A stretch of 64,000 nt of DNA, taken from Kribbella antiqua. GTDB taxonomy: Bacteria > Actinomycetota > Actinomycetes > Propionibacteriales > Kribbellaceae. This document shows, piece by piece, positions 8,533 through 17,021 of this stretch. The first letter of the stretch is position 1. Each line of letters opens with the position of its first letter. A program made the position numbers and the translations under genes. The stretch covers positions 62,001-126,000 of the forward strand of contig NZ_SLWR01000012.1 in assembly GCF_004345665.1 (NCBI RefSeq). Reading direction: 5' to 3'. The notes under the pieces were generated by a model that did not search any database, was not told where the DNA came from, and saw only the letters and a list, made by a program, of their open reading frames with translations.

Positions 8533-8658
8533 GGCGCCCAGTGCGAGGCGCCGCCGGATCTGTGGTGCACCACCACTTCAGGTGCACCGAAAACCACCCG
8601 CCGGCCATCCTGACGCCGCTTGCGCGAGGCTCAGGCCAGGCCGGCGGGTGGTTTTTTG
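8533..8658 (+). ncRNA. Candidate structured RNA with three hairpins and terminator
   Basis: Three successive stem-loops: GGCGCC (8533-8538) with GGCGCC (8547-8552), GGTGCACC (8564-8571) with GGTGCACC (8581-8588), then a 17-bp terminator stem followed by six T. The 250-bp stretch has no convincing coding frame. It could be a small RNA, the 3' UTR of the short peptide, or merely an elaborate terminator between convergent genes. Confidence 0.3.
8590..8657 (+). terminator. Strong intrinsic terminator, usable on both strands
   Basis: AAAACCACCCGCCGGCC (8590-8606) pairs perfectly over 17 bp with 8639-8655, and the loop contains an inner CCTGA/TCAGG pair (8609-8613, 8631-8635). T6 follows at 8652-8657. 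The flanking genes (FUSC-side plus strand, OsmC minus strand) converge here. Confidence 0.85.
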
Positions 8659-8700
8659 TTGCTGATAGCCACTAAGAAGTTGCCACGAGCTACTGTTGCC

Positions 8701-9141
8701 TCAGGCCACCGTGATCTCGGTGGTGACCGAGTTCGCGATGAAGCACTCCAGGTGGGCGCGGTGGTGGATCCGCTCCAGCGCCTCGGCGTCCGGCTCTGGA
8801 CCACCCCAGACGATCTTCGGGTGCAACGTCACGTGCGTGACCGCCACCCGCCCCTGCTCGTTCTTCGACATCACGCCGACCGCGTGGTCGTCGTACGCGT
8901 CGACGACCAGGCGTTTCCGGGCCGCGATCGACAGGAAGGTGAGCATGTGGCAGGACGAGATCGCCGCCACGAACGCCTCCTCCGGGTCGACCGGGCCCGG
9001 GTTGCCCAGGTACGTCGGATTGGCCGACGCGGGCACGGTGATACCGCCGTCGAAGCGCCACTCGTGGTCGCGGTTGTAGGTGTCGTAGGTGAACTCGTGC
9101 TCACCACGGCTCCAACTGACATCGACCACATGCTCCGACAT
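8701..9141 (-). CDS. OsmC family protein
   Basis: A 146-residue OsmC/Ohr-fold protein; members reduce organic or fatty-acid hydroperoxides using two cysteines. The pattern PVDPEEAFVAAISSCHMLTFLSIAARKRL carries the first Cys, and LECFIANSVTTEITV the second, as in YhfA/OsmC-like proteins. ATG 9141 follows GGAGAGG; GTG 9147 would add two residues. It lies 7 nt after the stop of the secreted phospholipase gene, so the two form a minus-strand operon. Cytoplasmic location is expected because no signal sequence is present. Confidence 0.85.
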   Translation of the reverse strand: MSEHVVDVSWSRGEHEFTYDTYNRDHEWRFDGGITVPASANPTYLGNPGPVDPEEAFVAAISSCHMLTFLSIAARKRLVVDAYDDHAVGVMSKNEQGRVAVTHVTLHPKIVWGGPEPDAEALERIHHRAHLECFIANSVTTEITVA

Positions 9142-9148
9142 GCTCACA

Positions 9149-10306
9149 TCACCTCTCCGTCACGTCTCCACGGCACCACACCGGCGCCGAGACCGGGTTA
9201 CAGCGTACGGCGGTGTCGCCCGGCAGCTTCGCGACGAAGTCGGAGTTGTACCGGGCGGCCATGCCGGCGACCGGGAAGTCGGTGGTCACCATCTGCGCAC
9301 CCGAGCCCAGCGCGACGCTGACCCGGCTGAGCTCACCGTTGAGCACCGTGCTCATCGGCTCGTCCGACCGCGTCCGTACGAAGTAGCCCTTGCGAACGAG
9401 CCGCTGGATCTCGGCGGAGTTGGCGCCCCGCGGGTCGTTCACCATCGTGACGGCCGCGTCCGGCTCACCCTCCGGGCCGCGGGTGAAGACTGCTCGCCCC
9501 TCCAGGTTCGGCTTGCCCGCGCGATAGGTGTCGCGGATCGCACCCGGACCGCCGTTGTCGAAGAAGAACATGACCTTCCCGCGCGACTCCGCCAGCGTCG
9601 GCCAGCTCTTCGTCAGTACCGACTGCTCCAGCGTCAGGCCAGGACGCCGTACGTCGTCCGGAGAGAGCAACTCCTGCTCGGAGAAGACCGAGCGGATCTC
9701 CTGGTCGACGCTGTCGAGGTTGCCGGCGTCCCACGGCGGTGCTTCCACGCCGCCCGCCGCCACCAGCCGCGGGTCGGACTGCTTGAGCTCCAGCTGAATG
9801 ACGATCGGAGCGTGACCGGGGTTGGCGTTCGACCAGGTCTTCACCTGGTTCAGGCACTTCACGAACGTCGTACAGGTGGTGCCGTAGTCGAAGTCGGCCC
9901 AGTGCAGCACCTTGATGCCCGGCTTGGCCAGGTCCGGGTCGGTGAGCGGGCCCTTGCCGGCCAGCTTCCGGATCAGCGGGTAGGTGTACAGCCCGCCCTT
10001 CGGGTCCGGGAACAGGTCGAGCTCGACGGCACGGATGTTCTGGTCCTCGAGCTGGGCCGGGATCGAGGCGTGCGAGTAGAACAGGCCGACGGCGCCCGGG
10101 TCCTGGGCGAGCTGGATCTTCTTCTCGTCGTCCGGCGCCTCGCGGTGGTAGGCGTTGTGCGCGCCGATGAACTGGATCTGGTTCAGGCGCAGACCCGACT
10201 GCTGCTTCTCGGCGGTGTCCGGCGATTGGAGCGCCGTACTGGCGAGTCCGGTCGCGGCGATCGCGGCGGATGCCAGGCCGGCGACCACCGTTTTGCTGAT
10301 GCGCAT
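9149..10306 (-). CDS. Secreted calcium-dependent PI-PLC-like phosphodiesterase
   Basis: A 385-residue exported protein. Residues 1-28 form a signal peptide (MRISKTVVAGLASAAIAATG...). Mature motifs match the PI-PLC X-like family: IQFIGAHNAYHRE with the first catalytic His near residue 50, VELDLFPD (metal-binding acids), VLHWADFDYG, and IVIQLELKQ. A late APVWCRGD segment supplies a Cys that may pair with another in CTTFVKCLN. Such enzymes cleave phosphoinositide-type phosphodiesters outside the cell. AGGAGGGG lies before ATG 10306. Operon with osmC-like gene downstream; divergent from a TetR regulator across a palindrome-rich gap. Confidence 0.8.
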   Translation of the reverse strand: MRISKTVVAGLASAAIAATGLASTALQSPDTAEKQQSGLRLNQIQFIGAHNAYHREAPDDEKKIQLAQDPGAVGLFYSHASIPAQLEDQNIRAVELDLFPDPKGGLYTYPLIRKLAGKGPLTDPDLAKPGIKVLHWADFDYGTTCTTFVKCLNQVKTWSNANPGHAPIVIQLELKQSDPRLVAAGGVEAPPWDAGNLDSVDQEIRSVFSEQELLSPDDVRRPGLTLEQSVLTKSWPTLAESRGKVMFFFDNGGPGAIRDTYRAGKPNLEGRAVFTRGPEGEPDAAVTMVNDPRGANSAEIQRLVRKGYFVRTRSDEPMSTVLNGELSRVSVALGSGAQMVTTDFPVAGMAARYNSDFVAKLPGDTAVRCNPVSAPVWCRGDVTER

Positions 10307-10331
10307 GGCGGAGCTTCCCCTCCTGTGGGCG

Positions 10332-10364
10332 GTGTGACTCAGATCTGAAGGCAATCTGTCACAC
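10332..10364. promoter_or_regulatory. Nested palindromes between PI-PLC and TetR genes
   Basis: GTGTGAC (10332-10338) and GTCACAC (10358-10364) are perfect complements, and TCAGATCTGA (10339-10348) is a perfect 10-bp palindrome inside them. The position between the divergent genes suggests an operator for the TetR protein controlling itself and the phospholipase. Confidence 0.45.
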
Positions 10365-10407
10365 GCAGGTGGCAACGTCGTCCCCCCAGAAGATGGACAA
10401 TGTGCAA

Positions 10408-11040
10408 ATGGTGAGCACTTCCGCCGACTCCGGTACGGCGTACCCGTTGCGCCGGACGCCGACGCAGGACCGGGCCAGCCGGCAGGTCGAGCGCATACTG
10501 GACGCGGCCTGCGCGGAGGTGGTTGAGCGCGGGTACGACGCGGCGTCAACAAGCGGGATCGCGAAACGGGCCGAGATCGCGGTCGGCAGCGTGTACCGGT
10601 ACTTCCCGGACAAGCGCAGCCTGATCCAGGCGATCGAGCGGCGGAACCAGGCGCGCTACACCGAGGCGGTGCGCGAGCGATTGGCGTCGGTGTCGACCTG
10701 GCGGCAGGCGGTGGACGTCACGCTGGACACGTTCCGCGAGATGCACCGGACCGACCCGGGATTCAGGGCCGTGGTGCTGAGCGGGCTGGGCGATCCGGAC
10801 CTGGAGACGAAGCCGGGTGAGTTCGACGACCAGCACGCGGGTGAGTTCGCCGAGCTCCTGACCGTCCGCTTCGGCGCCCAAGACAGCCGCGAGTTTCGCC
10901 TGGCCGTCACCTTGAGCATCACCATGGGCGAAGCCCTGGCCCACCTGGCCGACCGTCTACCCCCCGACGAGGCGCGGTACGTCCTGTCCCAAGGCCGCCC
11001 CACCCTGCACAACCTCCTCGCCCCACACCTCCCGTCCTGA
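10408..11040 (+). CDS. TetR/AcrR family transcriptional regulator
   Basis: A 210-residue dimeric repressor. The N-terminal helix-turn-helix is clear: ERILDAACAEVVERGYDAASTSGIAKRAEIAVGSVYRYFPDKRSLIQA (split here by eye into HTH helices 1-3 and the typical YRYFPDK helix 4), followed by an all-helical ligand domain. GACAAT at 10396-10401 sits exactly 6 nt before ATG 10408, so a leaderless start is chosen; earlier in-frame starts at 10393 and 10369 cannot be excluded. Divergent from the PI-PLC/OsmC operon, its most likely target. Confidence 0.85.
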   Translation: MVSTSADSGTAYPLRRTPTQDRASRQVERILDAACAEVVERGYDAASTSGIAKRAEIAVGSVYRYFPDKRSLIQAIERRNQARYTEAVRERLASVSTWRQAVDVTLDTFREMHRTDPGFRAVVLSGLGDPDLETKPGEFDDQHAGEFAELLTVRFGAQDSREFRLAVTLSITMGEALAHLADRLPPDEARYVLSQGRPTLHNLLAPHLPS

Positions 11041-11058
11041 CCCTGCCCGCCCTCCGCA

Positions 11059-11142
11059 TTTGCTGGGTCCACCCACCAACTTGTGGGTTGACCGTCGGTA
11101 TTCCGAGGGCGAACCCACAACCTGGTGGGTGAACCCACGAAA
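11059..11142. repeat. 84-bp palindromic repeat element, copy 2
   Basis: Same length and design as the element at 4439-4522: TTTGCT...ACGAAA ends, 26-bp arms TGGGTCCACCCACC(AAC)TTGTGGG... with three mismatches, and a central degenerate hairpin. It lies 19 nt behind the TetR stop codon. The copies differ at many bases yet stay self-complementary. Confidence 0.7.
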
Positions 11143-11149
11143 AGTGGAA

Positions 11150-11181
11150 GACCCCCGCCTTGAGGCGAGGGCGTGGGGGTC
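11150..11181 (+). terminator. Bulged terminator-like hairpin between convergent genes
   Basis: GACCCCC (11150-11156) pairs with GGGGGTC (11175-11181), enclosing CGCCT-TG-AGGCG. It separates the plus-strand TetR gene from the minus-strand membrane protein. Confidence 0.6.
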
Positions 11182-11195
11182 AGCGGAAACGCTTT

Positions 11196-11612
11196 CTAGG
11201 GCTGAGGGACGGGGTCTTCGGACTGTAAGGATCGCGGGCCGAGTTGGGGCCAGTGGGTTACTCGGCCGGCGATTCTTGCGCGGCGGGGCGTCCGGACGTC
11301 GTAGCTGACGATGACGCGGTCGTCCTTGGCGTAAGTAATGCGGCTCCCGGCCGGGAGTTTGCGGGAGACTTCGAACGGTCCCTCGCCCCGGCGGGTGTAG
11401 TACTCGACGGTGACCTCGGTGTATTCGGCCGGGATCCCGCCGTCCAGCTGACCGCGGACCGGGCCGCGGACCCGGATCACCCGCCCGGCGGTCTTTTCCT
11501 CAGTGCCCGTTGGGATGTCGTTCCGCCGCAGACCGGCGATCACGTCCGCCACGATGCATGCCGTGACCAGCAGCACCAGGCTTAACCCACCGAGCACAAC
11601 GATCGTCAACAT
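11196..11612 (-). CDS. Small membrane-anchored protein, DUF3592-like
   Basis: 138 residues with one N-terminal membrane helix (LTIVVLGGLSLVLLVTACIV) and a soluble beta-rich part. The sequence around AEYTEVTVEYYTRRGEGPFEVSRKLPAGSRITYAKDDRVIVSYD resembles the DUF3592 style in which a user-facing conversion of parameters is read as beta strands; the match is loose. GGAGGTGAG precedes ATG 11612. Function unknown. The 137 bp between it and the next gene hold nothing I recognise. Confidence 0.6.
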   Translation of the reverse strand: MLTIVVLGGLSLVLLVTACIVADVIAGLRRNDIPTGTEEKTAGRVIRVRGPVRGQLDGGIPAEYTEVTVEYYTRRGEGPFEVSRKLPAGSRITYAKDDRVIVSYDVRTPRRARIAGRVTHWPQLGPRSLQSEDPVPQP

Positions 11613-11749
11613 GGCACTCACCTCCGACGCGCCGCCCGCGAGCGACGCGGTCGTCGTTAGTCGAACTGCCTTGCGCGGCCCTTGCCGCACGACGGTGAGA
11701 CGCCGCGAACCCGCGCCTGGTTCCAGGTAATGACAAAGAATCTGAGAAG

Positions 11750-13636
11750 TCAGTTTCCGCCCATGCCGAACTGGTACTGCGGCGGCACCGGCCGGTTGGT
11801 GCCGAGCGCCTCCTCGGTCTCCCGCCACAGATCAGCAAGCGGGTTGGCACCCTCGCGAACCGTCGACAACTGGAGGCCATCATCCAGCAGTTCATGCGCG
11901 GTCCGCGGGTCACCGGACGCCAGCGCGTGCCGGATCTTCAGCAACCGGATCCGCGGATCATCGACCACCACGCGGTCAAGGAGCTGCCCCGCGCGATCCA
12001 CGTCGACCTCGAGCGCCGCCCCCACAGCCTCAACCTGCAGTTCCACCAGATCGGGCAGCAGCGCCGCCGCGCGTTCGTAGTACGAAAGCTCCCCGGTCAC
12101 GAAACCCAGGTTCCGCAGCGCGAACGCGTTCTCCCCCGACCGGCGCCACGCGTCCACAGCACCGTCACGATCGCCCGCGTAGTACCTGGCGACCCCGCGG
12201 TGATACGACACCAGCCAGTTGTCGGAAGCCTTCTCCAGCAGGTCGATCCAGCTCACCAACGTCCCATCCGGTACGGCGTCTCCCGCCGGCAACCGACCTT
12301 CGAGCAATGGCAGCCAAGCTCGCTCCCGTGACGACATGGTGTCCTCGGCGAACGGCGTACCAGGGGAAACCGTCCAACCCGTTCGGGCCAGCTCCAACGC
12401 GCCCCAGCCCGAGCCCACCGCCAGCCGATCGACTGGTGCGGCATCCGCAATCGTCAGCCACTCCTGCTCACGACCCGGCAGCTCGTCCAGCAGCGGGCGC
12501 AGCGTCTCACTGGTCCCAGTCCGCGCCGCCTGCCAATCCTCCGCGTGCGCGACACCAGGATCCACCGACAGGCGACCGTAAGCCTCGAGCCAGTGCCAAT
12601 CAGTTGCTGCTGGCAACTTCAAGTGCTCCATCTGGGTCCGCGCCAGCCCGGCCTGGATCTCGGCGTACCCATGTCCCTCCAACCCCGGCGACAGCCACTC
12701 CTGCCAGCGCCGCCCGCCGGCGCCCTCGCCCCAGACGAACAACTTCCGCCCCTGCAGCCGATCGGTCGACGCCTGCACCAGACCGTTGCCATCAGCATCT
12801 ACCGACGCGATCCACGGCCGCTCGCCGGCGAGTGGCTCGAAGAAGAAGTCGACCGCCCGGCCGTGCCGCATCGGATAACTGAGGTCGGTGCCTTCGTAGA
12901 GCGGTACGTCGATCAGGTCGAGCCGCTTGCCGTAACCGAACCGCCAGGCCTGATCCGCCGGCACCAGCACCCGAGTCGACGGCGACTGTTCGACCGCGAT
13001 GTTCGACCACCAGTACGCCGGGACTTCGGTGTCGGACGGGTTCTGCAGCCGTACGCCGACGTACAGGAACTCGGAGTCGGCCGGGAGCCAGAAGTCGAGT
13101 TGAGTGATGAGGTTCCTCGTCCGCTCCAGCTCCCAAAGGCGTAGTACTGGCGTGCCGTCCGGGCCCTCGACCCGGGCAGCGTGCATCGGCGAACAGGTCC
13201 CGGTCCAGTGGCCGGTGCTGCCGACGTTCCACTCGACGCCGCCGGCCCACCAGGCGTTGCGCAGGGCAAGGTTCGCGGGCTGGAAGACGGGGTTGCGGTA
13301 GAGGAGTTCCGCGCCGCTCGCCTTGTGGACGAGCGAGTAGAGCCGACCACCGAGGCTGGGCAGGACGGTCGCGCGGACGTGGTCGTTCTCCAGCACCCGC
13401 GCGGGGAAGGCGCGGTCGACGAGCGAACGGTCGTACCCGTCCTGGTTGAGGCAGGGCAGTGGGCTGTGCAGACGCCCGTACTGGATGTTCTCGCGCAGGT
13501 CGGCCGGGAGCTCGTCGAGGTTCTGAACCTGGTGGAGCTCTTGCTGGCTGCGGAGCGGCGCGAGCGGGTTCTCCGGTCCGAGGGAGGCGGCGGGCAGGAC
13601 GAGATCTTGCGCGGAAAGGGTCGTCACAGCTCTCAT
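11750..13636 (-). CDS. DUF5107 domain protein with C-terminal TPR-like region
   Basis: 628 residues, cytoplasmic. Residues about 60-340 form a galactose-mutarotase-like beta-sandwich (VLENDHVRATVLPSLGGRLYSLVHK, then NPVFQPANLALRNAWWAGGVEWN), the hallmark of DUF5107 proteins, which are carbohydrate-active-like and often sit among sugar-use genes. The C-terminal part, from about 400, is helical with repeat-like WIDLLEKASDNWLVSYHRGVARY and ALRNLGFVTGELSYYERA segments suggesting TPRs. ATG 13636 is chosen over upstream extensions that read as low-complexity sequence. It is divergent, by 59 bp, from an FAD dehydrogenase. Enzymatic activity is not established for the family. Confidence 0.75.
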   Translation of the reverse strand: MRAVTTLSAQDLVLPAASLGPENPLAPLRSQQELHQVQNLDELPADLRENIQYGRLHSPLPCLNQDGYDRSLVDRAFPARVLENDHVRATVLPSLGGRLYSLVHKASGAELLYRNPVFQPANLALRNAWWAGGVEWNVGSTGHWTGTCSPMHAARVEGPDGTPVLRLWELERTRNLITQLDFWLPADSEFLYVGVRLQNPSDTEVPAYWWSNIAVEQSPSTRVLVPADQAWRFGYGKRLDLIDVPLYEGTDLSYPMRHGRAVDFFFEPLAGERPWIASVDADGNGLVQASTDRLQGRKLFVWGEGAGGRRWQEWLSPGLEGHGYAEIQAGLARTQMEHLKLPAATDWHWLEAYGRLSVDPGVAHAEDWQAARTGTSETLRPLLDELPGREQEWLTIADAAPVDRLAVGSGWGALELARTGWTVSPGTPFAEDTMSSRERAWLPLLEGRLPAGDAVPDGTLVSWIDLLEKASDNWLVSYHRGVARYYAGDRDGAVDAWRRSGENAFALRNLGFVTGELSYYERAAALLPDLVELQVEAVGAALEVDVDRAGQLLDRVVVDDPRIRLLKIRHALASGDPRTAHELLDDGLQLSTVREGANPLADLWRETEEALGTNRPVPPQYQFGMGGN

Positions 13637-13695
13637 CCTCACAATTCCGCTCAAGACCGTCCATCCGTGCCGCCGGTCCGCTATACATGGACACC

Positions 13696-15351
13696 ATGGA
13701 CGCGGATGTGATCGTCGTCGGGGCGGGACTGGCCGGGCTGGCCGCGACAGCGGAGCTGGCCGACGCGGGCCGGAAGGTGCTGCTGCTGGACCAGGAACCG
13801 GAGGCCTCCCTCGGCGGGCAGGCGTTCTGGTCGTTCGGCGGCTTGCTGTTCGTCGACTCTCCCGAGCAACGCCGGATGGGCATCCGCGACTCGCGCGATC
13901 TCGCACTGCAGGACTGGCTCGGCTCGGCCGGTTTCGACCGGCTGGACGACGAGGACAAGTGGGCCCGGCAGTGGGCTGAGGCGTACGTCGATTTCGCGGC
14001 CGGCGAGAAGCGGCCCTGGCTGCACGCCCAGGGCGTGCGGTTCTTCCCGGTGGTCGGCTGGGCCGAGCGCGGCGGCTACCTCGCCGACGGACACGGGAAC
14101 TCGGTGCCACGCTTCCACATCACCTGGGGCACCGGGCCTGGCCTGGTAGCGCCGTTCGAGCGGCGAGTTCGCGAGGCGGTCGAGAAGGGGTTGGTCGAGT
14201 TCCGGTTCAGGCATCGCGTGGATGAGCTGACCGTCACCGGTGGAGTGGTCGACGGTGTCGCCGGCAAGGTGCTGGAGCCGAGTGGCGTCGAGCGCGGCGT
14301 CGCCAGTTCGCGGGTCGAGGTCGGCGACTTCAGCCTGACGGCGCAGGCGGTGATCGTGACGTCCGGCGGGATCGGCGGCAACCACGACCTGGTACGCGCG
14401 CAGTGGCCGAAGCGAATGGGTGAGCCGCCGAAGCGGATGATCTCCGGCGTACCGGCACACGTCGACGGCCGGATGCTCGAGATCACCGAGAAGGCCGGCG
14501 GCCGGTACGTGAACCGGGACCGGATGTGGCACTACACCGAGGGCATCCAGAACTGGGACCCGATCTGGCCGATGCACGGGATCCGGATCCTGCCCGGGCC
14601 GTCGTCGCTCTGGTTCGATGCCACCGGCAAGCGTCTGCCGGTGCCGCTGTTCCCCGGCTTCGACACCCTCGGCACGCTCGAGCACATCACCCGGACCGGG
14701 TACGACTACAGCTGGTTCGTCCTGACCCAGAAGATCATCGAGAAGGAGTTCGCCCTCTCCGGCCAGGAGCAGAACCCGGACCTCACCGGCAAGGACATCC
14801 GAGGCGTGCTCGGCCGGGCTCGTGGTGGTGCGACCGCGCCGGTACGCGCGTTCATGGAGAAGGGCGCGGACTTCGTCGTACGTGGCAACCTGCCTGATCT
14901 GGTCCGCGGCATGAACGACCTGACCGGCGACAAGCTGATCGACCTGGACGACCTGGAGCGCCAGATCGTCGCCCGCGACCGCGAGCTGACCAACACCTTC
15001 ACCAAGGACCTGCAGATCACCGCGCTCCGCGGCGCCCGGAACTACCGCGGCGACAAGCTCATCCGGGTCGCGACACCACACCGGATCCTCGATCCCAAGG
15101 CCGGCCCGCTGATCGCCGTACGGCTGAACATCCTGACCCGAAAGTCCCTCGGCGGCCTGCAGACCGATCTTGAGTCGCGGGTGCTGAGGACAGACGGCCA
15201 GCCGTTGCCCGGTGTCTACGCGGCGGGTGAGGTGGCCGGCTTCGGCGGTGGCGGCGTCCACGGCTACCGGTCCCTCGAAGGCACCTTCGTCGGCGGCTGC
15301 CTCTTCACCGGCCGTACGGCGGGCCGCGCAGCAGCCAAGGCGGTGTCGTAG
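13696..15351 (+). CDS. FAD-binding dehydrogenase (KstD/fumarate-reductase-like)
   Basis: 551 residues. An N-terminal Rossmann FAD site, DVIVVGAGLAGLAATAELADAG with the distal acid in LLLDQE, is followed by GGQAFWSFGGLLFVD, the flavoprotein core of the succinate dehydrogenase/3-ketosteroid-delta1-dehydrogenase superfamily. The C-terminal LPGVYAAGEVAGFGGGGVHGYRSLEGTFVGGCLFTGR closes the FAD site. It probably oxidises a cyclic ketone or similar substrate, unidentified. ATG 13696 is preceded by TATACA/TACATG 6-8 nt upstream, consistent with a leaderless start; ATG 13687 would add three residues. No steroid genes are near. Confidence 0.85.
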   Translation: MDADVIVVGAGLAGLAATAELADAGRKVLLLDQEPEASLGGQAFWSFGGLLFVDSPEQRRMGIRDSRDLALQDWLGSAGFDRLDDEDKWARQWAEAYVDFAAGEKRPWLHAQGVRFFPVVGWAERGGYLADGHGNSVPRFHITWGTGPGLVAPFERRVREAVEKGLVEFRFRHRVDELTVTGGVVDGVAGKVLEPSGVERGVASSRVEVGDFSLTAQAVIVTSGGIGGNHDLVRAQWPKRMGEPPKRMISGVPAHVDGRMLEITEKAGGRYVNRDRMWHYTEGIQNWDPIWPMHGIRILPGPSSLWFDATGKRLPVPLFPGFDTLGTLEHITRTGYDYSWFVLTQKIIEKEFALSGQEQNPDLTGKDIRGVLGRARGGATAPVRAFMEKGADFVVRGNLPDLVRGMNDLTGDKLIDLDDLERQIVARDRELTNTFTKDLQITALRGARNYRGDKLIRVATPHRILDPKAGPLIAVRLNILTRKSLGGLQTDLESRVLRTDGQPLPGVYAAGEVAGFGGGGVHGYRSLEGTFVGGCLFTGRTAGRAAAKAVS

Positions 15352-15414
15352 GAGAACACTCACGCACCAGCGCATGTGTGCCGCGACCCTCTGTCTGAGC
15401 GCTGGACCGCCTCC

Positions 15415-15420
15415 TAGCGT
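15415..15420 (+). promoter_or_regulatory. -10 box of a leaderless promoter
   Basis: TAGCGT ends 6 nt before ATG 15427 of the secreted hydrolase gene, the arrangement expected for a transcript beginning at the start codon. Confidence 0.5.
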
Positions 15421-15426
15421 GACGCC

Positions 15427-16596
15427 ATGCGCCGCCTCGCGTTCTTCTCAGCCGTCCTGCTGTTGACCGGTTTGACTGTGCCGGCCAACGCCCATCGCCA
15501 GGTCCGGGTTCCGGGTGCCGAGTATCAACAGCTCGCACACCTGGACGACCTGACCACTGCCGGGACTGTCGCCTCCGGTCACACCAATCCGGCCGACTAC
15601 GCCGGGCTCACGCACTCCGGGCTGCCCCAGCAGTCCGGTGTCCCCGGGGTGCAGATCGACGGGTACTTCCCGGACACCTCGCACACCAACACCAACCACG
15701 GTTGGAATCACGACTCCCAGTTCGTCATCCGGCTGCCTCAGCGCTGGAACGGCGGCCTGGTCGTCTCAGGCTCGCCTGGCGTACGAGCGCAATACGCGAA
15801 CGACAAATCGATCTCGGACTATGTGCTCTCGCTCGGCTATGCCTATGCGGCGACCGACAAGGGGAACACCGGCGCCGCCTTCTACACCGACGGCGTGAAG
15901 CCTGGTGACGCGATCGTCGAGTGGAATCTCCGGACGACCCAGCTGGCCCGGGCCGCACGCGCAACGGTTGCGCAGTACTACGGCCGGCCGGCTCGCGAGG
16001 TGGTCGCGGCAGGGATCTCGAACGGCGGCTATCTGGTCAGGTGGCAGCTCGAGAATCATCCCGAACTCTTCACCCGCGGCGTCGATCTCGAAGGCACACT
16101 CTGGACCGCCGACAAGAACCTGTTCACCTTCTTGCCGCCGGCAATCAAGGGCTACGAGCAACAGTCGCCCGAGGCAATAGTTGCCGCCGGCTTCGACCCG
16201 CGCTCGGACTTCCTCTGGAACTATCACTACACGGTCTACTGGAAGCTGACTCAGCGCATCTACGCCGCCGAGCTCGATCCCACCTACACAGGTGCAGAAG
16301 CCGACTACGACTACGCCTCAAGGCCGCAAGCACACCAGGCTGTGGCACGCATCGCGTTGACCGGGAACATCCGCAAGCCGCTCGTCACCATTCACGGAAC
16401 CTACGACAGCCTGCTCCCGATCACTCAGGATTCCGATGTCTACGCCGCGATGGCCCGGCACACCGGCCTGCACACATACCAGCGGGTCGAGGCAGGCAAC
16501 CACGTCGACGGACTCGTCGACGCCTACCCCGACCGGCTGGTCCCGCTGGTTCCCCTGTTGCAGCAGGCGATTGCTCAGACCAAGCGGGAGTGGTAG
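15427..16596 (+). CDS. Secreted alpha/beta hydrolase
   Basis: 389 residues with a 22-residue signal peptide (MRRLAFFSAVLLLTGLTVPANA). The nucleophile elbow is AAGISNGGYLVRW (G-x-S-x-G, near residue 200); a candidate catalytic His is in VEAGNHVDGLVD near the end, and TIHGTYDSLLPI offers the acid. The wide spacing resembles bacterial 3-hydroxybutyrate-oligomer or tannase-like esterases, but I cannot assign the substrate. Start supported by the TAGCGT box 6 nt upstream. Its 3' end overlaps the convergent cupin gene by 22 bp. Confidence 0.75.
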   Translation: MRRLAFFSAVLLLTGLTVPANAHRQVRVPGAEYQQLAHLDDLTTAGTVASGHTNPADYAGLTHSGLPQQSGVPGVQIDGYFPDTSHTNTNHGWNHDSQFVIRLPQRWNGGLVVSGSPGVRAQYANDKSISDYVLSLGYAYAATDKGNTGAAFYTDGVKPGDAIVEWNLRTTQLARAARATVAQYYGRPAREVVAAGISNGGYLVRWQLENHPELFTRGVDLEGTLWTADKNLFTFLPPAIKGYEQQSPEAIVAAGFDPRSDFLWNYHYTVYWKLTQRIYAAELDPTYTGAEADYDYASRPQAHQAVARIALTGNIRKPLVTIHGTYDSLLPITQDSDVYAAMARHTGLHTYQRVEAGNHVDGLVDAYPDRLVPLVPLLQQAIAQTKREW

Positions 16597-17018
16597 CGGC
16601 CGAGTACGGCGTTCCATTCGGCCGGCGGAGACTGGGTCAGTTCCTCGATCATGGTCATCGCGTCGGCCGGGCTGGAGATGGCGAGGTGCCGCGCCAGGGT
16701 GTCGCTGCTGTTGCGGAACCCGTGGACGCGACCCGAGGGGACGAACACCGTCGAACCGGCCGGCGCGGTGACCCAGTCGTCGTCGAGCCGATAGTCGATC
16801 TCGCCGGCGAGGACGTAGAAGACCTCTTCGTACTCGTCATGCACATGACCGGGAAACCCACCGCCGGGAGGGATGTCCGATTCGAGCATCCCGATCAGCC
16901 GGCTCCCGGCGTGCGGACCGGCCTTCACCGTCGGCGAGGTCGGGCCGGCCCGCAGCGGACGCCCCTGACCGGCCGGCACGACCCCACCCGGCCTGGCGGA
17001 CTGACTGACGTCGTCCAT
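16575..17018 (-). CDS. Cupin-domain protein
   Basis: 147 residues with one cupin barrel. Motif 1, PGHVHDEYEEVFYVLAGEIDY, gives the metal-binding HxH(x)nE pattern, and motif 2, PAGSTVFVPSGRVHGFRN, the final His. Cupins of this size are dioxygenases, isomerases or ligand-binding sensors. It lies 3 nt after the isochorismatase-like gene, so the pair is co-transcribed, suggesting a shared small-molecule degradation step under the divergent TetR. Confidence 0.8.
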   Translation of the reverse strand: MDDVSQSARPGGVVPAGQGRPLRAGPTSPTVKAGPHAGSRLIGMLESDIPPGGGFPGHVHDEYEEVFYVLAGEIDYRLDDDWVTAPAGSTVFVPSGRVHGFRNSSDTLARHLAISSPADAMTMIEELTQSPPAEWNAVLGRYHSRLV

Positions 17019-17021
17019 GGC

